Source of the DNA: Actinomycetes bacterium
GTDB lineage: Bacteria > Actinomycetota > Thermoleophilia > RBG-16-64-13
Length of the DNA: 7,481 bases
Direction of reading: 5' to 3'
Assembly (NCBI GenBank): GCA_021815245.1
Contig: JAKAHF010000091.1
Location: 1 to 7,481, forward strand
A program made the position numbers and the translations under genes. Shown piece by piece: positions 4,836 through 7,481 of the stretch. Each line of letters starts with the position of its first letter. Within the stretch, counting starts at the first letter, position 1. The notes beneath the pieces were generated by a model. It saw only the letters and a program-made list of their open reading frames with translations. It searched no databases and was not told where the DNA came from.

Positions 4836-5519
4836 CTACCGCACTTCCACCACGGTGTTGTCTGAGACTGACCGGTAGTACTGGAAGCCTGTCACCTGGC
4901 CAGTCACCGGCCCGCCGAGGAGAGGCGGGTCAGACGAGAACCGCAGCGGGAAGACGTCGGATGCCGAGCGGTCCAGAATGGCGTACGAGTCGGCGACGAT
5001 CTCTTGAGACACTCCCATCGCGCCATACCAGAACGACACCTGCCCAGCGTCGGTGACGACAGAGGGTTGCAGCGTTCCAAGGGAGGAATCGCCCCGAAAC
5101 GGCGGGGTGACAAAGCCTACCAGTTGACTGCCGTCTGCCAACACGAAGGTCGCCCGCACGACGAACATGCCGGCATCCGGGTCGAGCGGGCCGTCAGCTG
5201 TCCATGGTCTCACCGTCGCCTCGTCTTGGCCTTCCTCGCCTTCCTCGTCCAGGGCGAACTCCCACACTGGGTACCGCTCGAGATCTGCCGGTGTGAGTTC
5301 ATAGACCTGCTTGCGAATCTTCGCTGACCCCGCACTTGTCGCACTTGCGCCTGATACCTCGTTGCCCAACTCTGTCGACTGGGCGGCAGACGTAGCCTCG
5401 GTTGACGAGACGAGGGGGGGTGTTGCCGAAGATCCCGACTCACTTCCGCCGCATGCTACCGCTTGCGCGATGCACGCTACGATTCCGAAAACCACTGCGA
5501 CGCGCCACGGTCTGTTCAC
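4836..5519 (-). CDS. Secreted lipoprotein with an unassigned conserved domain, cassette gene
   Basis: From the GTG at 5519 this encodes 227 residues. The N-terminus is a lipoprotein signal peptide: NRPWR, a hydrophobic stretch (7-22) and the lipobox A20-V21-A22-C23 followed by GGSES. A Ser/Thr/Ala/Glu-rich low-complexity linker (24-66) leads to a folded domain of about 160 residues beginning 'VYELTPADLERYPVWEFALD' (72-91), then an acidic run, 'TVRPW', 'GMFVVRATFVLADGSQLVGFV' and a C-terminal 'VSDNTVVEVR'. Longer frames start at TTG 5543, inside the attC box, and are rejected because the GTG gives a proper signal peptide and has AGAGGG upstream. The product should sit on the outer face of the membrane. 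I recognise the 'YPVWEFALDEEGEE' style from small uncharacterised proteins but cannot name the family or function. Flanking attC sites make it a single-gene cassette. Confidence 0.75.
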   Translation of the reverse strand: MNRPWRVAVVFGIVACIAQAVACGGSESGSSATPPLVSSTEATSAAQSTELGNEVSGASATSAGSAKIRKQVYELTPADLERYPVWEFALDEEGEEGQDEATVRPWTADGPLDPDAGMFVVRATFVLADGSQLVGFVTPPFRGDSSLGTLQPSVVTDAGQVSFWYGAMGVSQEIVADSYAILDRSASDVFPLRFSSDPPLLGGPVTGQVTGFQYYRSVSDNTVVEVR

Positions 5520-5537
5520 AAGCGTCCCTCTCGGTAC

Positions 5538-5598
5538 GTCCAACGTTCCAGCCGGTCAGTCGCCGGCGAAGCGGGTCGGCTGCACCGGCGTGTTAGCG
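5538..5598 (-). other. attC site after the mazEF cassette
   Basis: 61 bp. On the minus strand: distal box CGCTAAC (5592-5598), inner arm GCCGGTGCAG, central GC hairpin, inner arm CTGACCGGC, proximal box GTTGGAC (5538-5544). GCCGGTGCAG pairs with CTGACCGGC except for one unpaired G in the distal arm, the extrahelical base typical of attC. CGCTAAC is the exact complement of the mazEF cassette's start box GTTAGCG (6260-6266). The mazF stop lies only 8 nt before the site. Confidence 0.85.
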
Positions 5599-5606
5599 AC
5601 CAGCAT

Positions 5607-5942
5607 TCAGTACACGCATGCGTCCAGAATCGACAGCACTTCTTCGAGCACCGGCTCAGGAGCCGGACCGATCCGCTTGACACCTCGAGCATGGAAGTCG
5701 AGCGACTTGACCTGTTCCACCATCACCACACCCGTCACCCCAGAGCCCTCCGGGATCTCTACGTGAAAGGGGTAGTCGTGGCGGGTGTTCGTGACAGGGC
5801 AAACAATGCAGAGCCCCGTCGACTTGTTGAACAGATCATTGCTGATGACGAGCGCTGGACGCCAGCCTTTCTGCTCGTGCCCCGACTGCGGGTCGAAATC
5901 CACAGCAATGAATTCGCCCCTCCGGGGAACGTAGGCCGCCAA
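5607..5942 (-). CDS. mazF: MazF/PemK-family endoribonuclease toxin
   Basis: 111 residues, standard MazF length. MazF toxins cut mRNA at short sequence motifs and are held inactive by MazE. The sequence shows 'YVPRRGEFIAVDFDPQSGHEQ' (residues 4-24), 'WRPALVIS' (27-34), 'GLCIVCPVTNTRHDYPFHVEIP' and 'VMVEQVKSLDFHARG'. Residues Glu23, Arg28 and Thr51 align with catalytic-site residues Glu24, Arg29 and Thr52 of E. coli MazF, so the enzyme should be active. Trp27 replaces the usual Arg/His before 'RPA', a small oddity. The start is TTG 5942, immediately after the mazE stop with no gap; GGGAGGT inside the end of mazE, 7 nt upstream, supports this start and translational coupling. It shares the mazE promoter and ends 8 nt before the attC. 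Confidence 0.92.
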   Translation of the reverse strand: MAAYVPRRGEFIAVDFDPQSGHEQKGWRPALVISNDLFNKSTGLCIVCPVTNTRHDYPFHVEIPEGSGVTGVVMVEQVKSLDFHARGVKRIGPAPEPVLEEVLSILDACVY

Positions 5943-6191
5943 CTACCAGACCTCGCGACCCGCGGGAGGACCCCACTCGAGCTCACCCGGCCTGTAGTCC
6001 TTGGGCACGCGCGCCACGAGCTCCTCCAAGCTGCGCCCACCCCGTACGCGATGGGCAGGCGTGATGACAATCGAACCTTCCTGGACGGTTACGTGGACCG
6101 AATCGCCAACTTCCACGTGAACATCAGCCAGGAGTTCCTTGCTCAGCCGCAGGCCTTGGCTGTTGCCCCACTTCTGAACCTTCGTGATCAT
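5943..6191 (-). CDS. mazE: MazE/AbrB-family antitoxin
   Basis: 82 residues. The N-terminal swapped-hairpin DNA-binding domain is clear ('ITKVQKWGNSQGLRLSKELL', residues 2-21, then 'VEVGDSVHVTVQEGSIVITP'). The C-terminal toxin-binding tail shows the family signature 'LEELVARVPKDY' and 'ELEWGPPAGREVW' (about 55-82). It neutralises the adjacent MazF and normally represses its own operon. The ATG at 6191 has GGGG 7 nt upstream and lies about 20 nt from the expected transcription start. A consensus promoter and an operator-like inverted repeat sit directly upstream, so this cassette can be expressed wherever it is inserted, as is common for toxin-antitoxin cassettes in large arrays. Confidence 0.93.
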   Translation of the reverse strand: MITKVQKWGNSQGLRLSKELLADVHVEVGDSVHVTVQEGSIVITPAHRVRGGRSLEELVARVPKDYRPGELEWGPPAGREVW

Positions 6192-6194
6192 ATG

Positions 6195-6235
6195 CTACCC
6201 CTTGTTTGGATAGCCCAAGTATAGCCCTGGGGTAG
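6195..6235 (-). promoter_or_regulatory. Operator-like inverted repeat at the mazEF promoter
   Basis: A perfect 7-bp inverted repeat, CTACCCC (6195-6201) and GGGGTAG (6229-6235), brackets the -10 box and transcription start, with an inner direct repeat ATAGCCC (about 6210-6216 and 6221-6227). MazE proteins bind such repeats to repress their own operon, so this is the likely autoregulatory site. The repeats are seen; binding is inferred. Confidence 0.5.
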
Positions 6236-6246
6236 GCATCGGTCAA
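6218..6246 (-). promoter_or_regulatory. Sigma-70-type promoter of mazEF
   Basis: On the minus strand, TTGACC (6241-6246) and TATACT (6218-6223) are separated by exactly 17 nt. Both hexamers are one base off consensus (TTGACA, TATAAT). Transcription would begin near 6211, giving a leader of about 20 nt before the mazE ATG. It lies inside the cassette, between its start box and the antitoxin gene. Confidence 0.82.
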
Positions 6247-6259
6247 CGCGACGCTGTGG

Positions 6260-6298
6260 CGCTAACGTCCCAATCTCAGCAGGTGTTGCGATTCAGAC
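6260..6298 (-). other. Shortened attC remnant before the mazEF cassette
   Basis: The minus-strand proximal box GTTAGCG (6260-6266) is intact and pairs exactly with the CGCTAAC box that ends the mazEF cassette. On the distal side only weak candidates exist (TCGCAAC at 6285-6291, GTCTGAA at 6292-6298). Neither is the GCCTAAC expected from the upstream cassette's start box GTTAGGC. Only about 32-39 bp remain, so the distal arm of this attC seems lost. Confidence 0.5.
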
Positions 6299-6304
6299 TT
6301 GAAG

Positions 6305-6658
6305 TCACGCGACATTCGCAACCTCGTCCCTATGCTCGTCAATGAATCGAGCAAAATGAGGCCTCAGTCGCTTCGTGAGACAGTGCCCTGCCACGACCGC
6401 CCCGAGTCCAGCTCCGACTGCGGCGCATACGACCCCAATTACGAGGGACCAGAAGTAGGTGGCAACCAAATCCGCGAGAAAGAGTCCGAGCGCGAAGCCA
6501 AGACCCGCCCCTATCCCGGCGGGCAATGCACATAGCAGGCGAGCGGAAGGCGCCGCCTTGCGCAACTGGGCGAGGGCACCCCGGCGCACGAAACCACGCT
6601 GGGCTGCCGTAAGGCCGGCCAGTTCGGGGACACTAGAATCACTCAGGTAGAAGTTCAT
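6305..6658 (-). CDS. Small two-helix membrane protein, cassette gene
   Basis: 117 residues. A polar N-terminal region ('MNFYLSDSSVPELAGLTAAQ', then RGFVRRGALAQLRK) is followed by two glycine/alanine-rich membrane segments (about 41-61 and 69-91) joined by a very short loop, and a basic/acidic tail ('KRLRPHFARFIDEHRDE'). This suggests a helical hairpin in the inner membrane with both ends in the cytoplasm. The ATG at 6658 lies four bases after the cassette start box GTTAGGC, leaving no room for a ribosome site; such tight starts are common in integron cassettes and translation may be inefficient or leaderless-like. I do not recognise a named family. The cassette ends in the shortened attC at 6260-6298. 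Confidence 0.7.
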   Translation of the reverse strand: MNFYLSDSSVPELAGLTAAQRGFVRRGALAQLRKAAPSARLLCALPAGIGAGLGFALGLFLADLVATYFWSLVIGVVCAAVGAGLGAVVAGHCLTKRLRPHFARFIDEHRDEVANVA

Positions 6659-6662
6659 GTTC

Positions 6663-6723
6663 GCCTAACGTTCTAGCCGGTCAGCCGCCAGCGTAGCTGG
6701 TCTGCTGCACCGGCGTGTTAGAC
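6663..6723 (-). other. attC site after the DUF4272 cassette
   Basis: 61 bp, the clearest site in the window. On the minus strand: GTCTAAC (6717-6723), GCCGGTGCAGC, a central hairpin CCAGC-TAC-GCTGG, GCTGACCGGC, GTTAGGC (6663-6669). Both outer boxes fit RYYYAAC/GTTRRRY exactly. The inner arms pair except for one extra G in GCCGGTGCAGC, which orients the site to the minus strand. The DUF4272 stop codon lies 16 nt upstream and the next gene's ATG 4 nt downstream. Confidence 0.9.
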
Positions 6724-6739
6724 GGGTCCACCACGTTCC

Positions 6740-7462
6740 CTACGTATCGGTCGGGGTTAGATGCCATTGGTTCTTCGGCGCGAGGCCGCAAATCCAGTTG
6801 AGGGCCCTGTGGCGCTCGGAGGCAATCGAGGTGATGTGAGCGTACTCGGCTGGGGAAAGATCGCGGTAGGCCCTGCCACAGGCGGGAAAGTCACCGTCGA
6901 CGGGCTGACCGATGTCATTCCGCTCGTGGGCGACCTTGGCCGCGTTGCGCACGATGTCGTCAAACGATCGATGGTCGGGGAGCGCCGGCGCACGCCCCAA
7001 CTCGATTAGCTGACGAGTACGGCTGCGCCAATGCCATAGTTCGGCAACCGAGCGCGCATGCTCGAGTTCGGCTGGGGGGCGCAGAGAGACTGCCGTGCCC
7101 GCTGGTGGCACAAGAGGCACCACCGCGTCCGGGTCGTGTTCCGTGTCGTACGTGAGAAGCTTGGGCAACAGCCCCAGAGCCCAGAGCAAACAGGCGAGAG
7201 ACTCAACGGACCACGAGGAATCGATGATCTGCTGCTGCGTGCGCTCGGTCACATGGGCCGCGAAGAACGCCCGCTCCTCGGGCGTGGTCTGTGACCAGAG
7301 GCCGCTTGATTCGAGCGAGCGGCGAACCTCGGCCGCCTTCTCGTCGAACGTGGCAGAGAAGCGGTCGCGATCGGCCTGACTCCAGGGAGCCATCACATCG
7401 GGCAGTTGGTCAGGCAACGGCCAAGCCATCGCGTGGACGATGCGCGTCCGTAGGATGTGCAC
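6740..7462 (-). CDS. DUF4272-like protein, possibly continuing past the window
   Basis: At least 240 residues. It looks like the uncharacterised DUF4272 family: 'LESSGLWSQTTPEERAFF' (about 50-67), 'SSWSVESLACLLWALGLL' (80-98), a central 'LWHWRSRTRQL', and the closing 'RHRALNWICGLAPKNQWHLT' with a final 'PTDT', the usual C-terminal signature. No enzymatic motif or membrane segment is visible, and the function of the family is unknown. The start at GTG 7462 is uncertain: no good ribosome site precedes it, the frame stays open to the window edge (AAVLGR before the GTG), and the true start may lie outside. An ATG at residue 12 is another option. The attC at 6663-6723 follows the stop, so this is the cassette nearest the presumed insertion end of the array. 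Confidence 0.78.
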   Translation of the reverse strand: MHILRTRIVHAMAWPLPDQLPDVMAPWSQADRDRFSATFDEKAAEVRRSLESSGLWSQTTPEERAFFAAHVTERTQQQIIDSSWSVESLACLLWALGLLPKLLTYDTEHDPDAVVPLVPPAGTAVSLRPPAELEHARSVAELWHWRSRTRQLIELGRAPALPDHRSFDDIVRNAAKVAHERNDIGQPVDGDFPACGRAYRDLSPAEYAHITSIASERHRALNWICGLAPKNQWHLTPTDT

Positions 7463-7481
7463 CCGGCCGAGGACCGCCGCA

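Noticed and set aside
5463..6224. 253-residue + strand frame antisense to mazEF
   Set aside because: Mirror of the MazE/MazF coding region; both opposite-strand proteins have unmistakable motifs and a proper promoter.
1..7481. Integrase, transposase, CRISPR array, tRNA or rRNA
   Set aside because: None was found. No tyrosine-recombinase motifs occur in any plausible frame, no regularly spaced direct repeats and no cloverleaf-like or rRNA-like sequence.

Overview
The window is high-GC bacterial DNA and falls into two unlike halves. The left part (1-2682) carries two ordinary genes on the + strand: a uroporphyrinogen-decarboxylase/MtaA-superfamily protein and a formate/nitrite-transporter (FNT) channel, separated by a 374-bp intergenic region with a long imperfect inverted repeat, a 14-bp tandem repeat and an AT-rich island. 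Both genes fit an anaerobic or facultative lifestyle with one-carbon or formate metabolism. The host cannot be named from the sequence alone. A high-GC anaerobe such as an anaerobic actinomycete or a deltaproteobacterium-like lineage would fit, but this is a guess.

The right part (about 2770-7481) is the main discovery: an integron-type gene-cassette array with every gene on the minus strand. Between the genes lie four well-formed attC-like recombination sites (4096-4158, 4684-4775, 5538-5598, 6663-6723), one clearly related but decayed site (3265-3357), and partial sites near 3672 and 6260. They have paired outer boxes (RYYYAAC ... GTTRRRY), imperfect dyad symmetry and, in the clearest sites, an unpaired extra G in one inner arm. 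For three consecutive cassettes (mazEF, lipoprotein, ASCH) the outer box at the cassette start is the exact complement of the outer box at its end, as expected if each once existed as a circle. No integrase gene is visible. If one exists it should lie beyond the right edge; otherwise this is an attC cluster lacking an integrase.

Reading the array in its own direction (right to left), the cassettes carry: a DUF4272-like protein; a small two-helix membrane protein; a MazE/MazF toxin-antitoxin pair with its own consensus promoter and operator-like inverted repeat; a secreted lipoprotein with a conserved but unassigned domain; an ASCH-domain protein; a RelE/ParE-family toxin behind a very short antitoxin-like ORF; a small membrane protein whose 5' end looks frameshifted; and a VOC (glyoxalase-fold) protein. 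Apart from mazEF, and possibly the parE pair, these are single genes that need not act together. The older (left) end of the array is more decayed: outer boxes are lost, toxin and membrane-protein reading frames run through attC sites, and a possible attC relic lies beyond the VOC gene.

The + strand genes and the minus-strand array converge at 2683-2873, where hairpins that could stop transcription from either side are found. No rRNA, tRNA, CRISPR array, transposase or integrase was seen.
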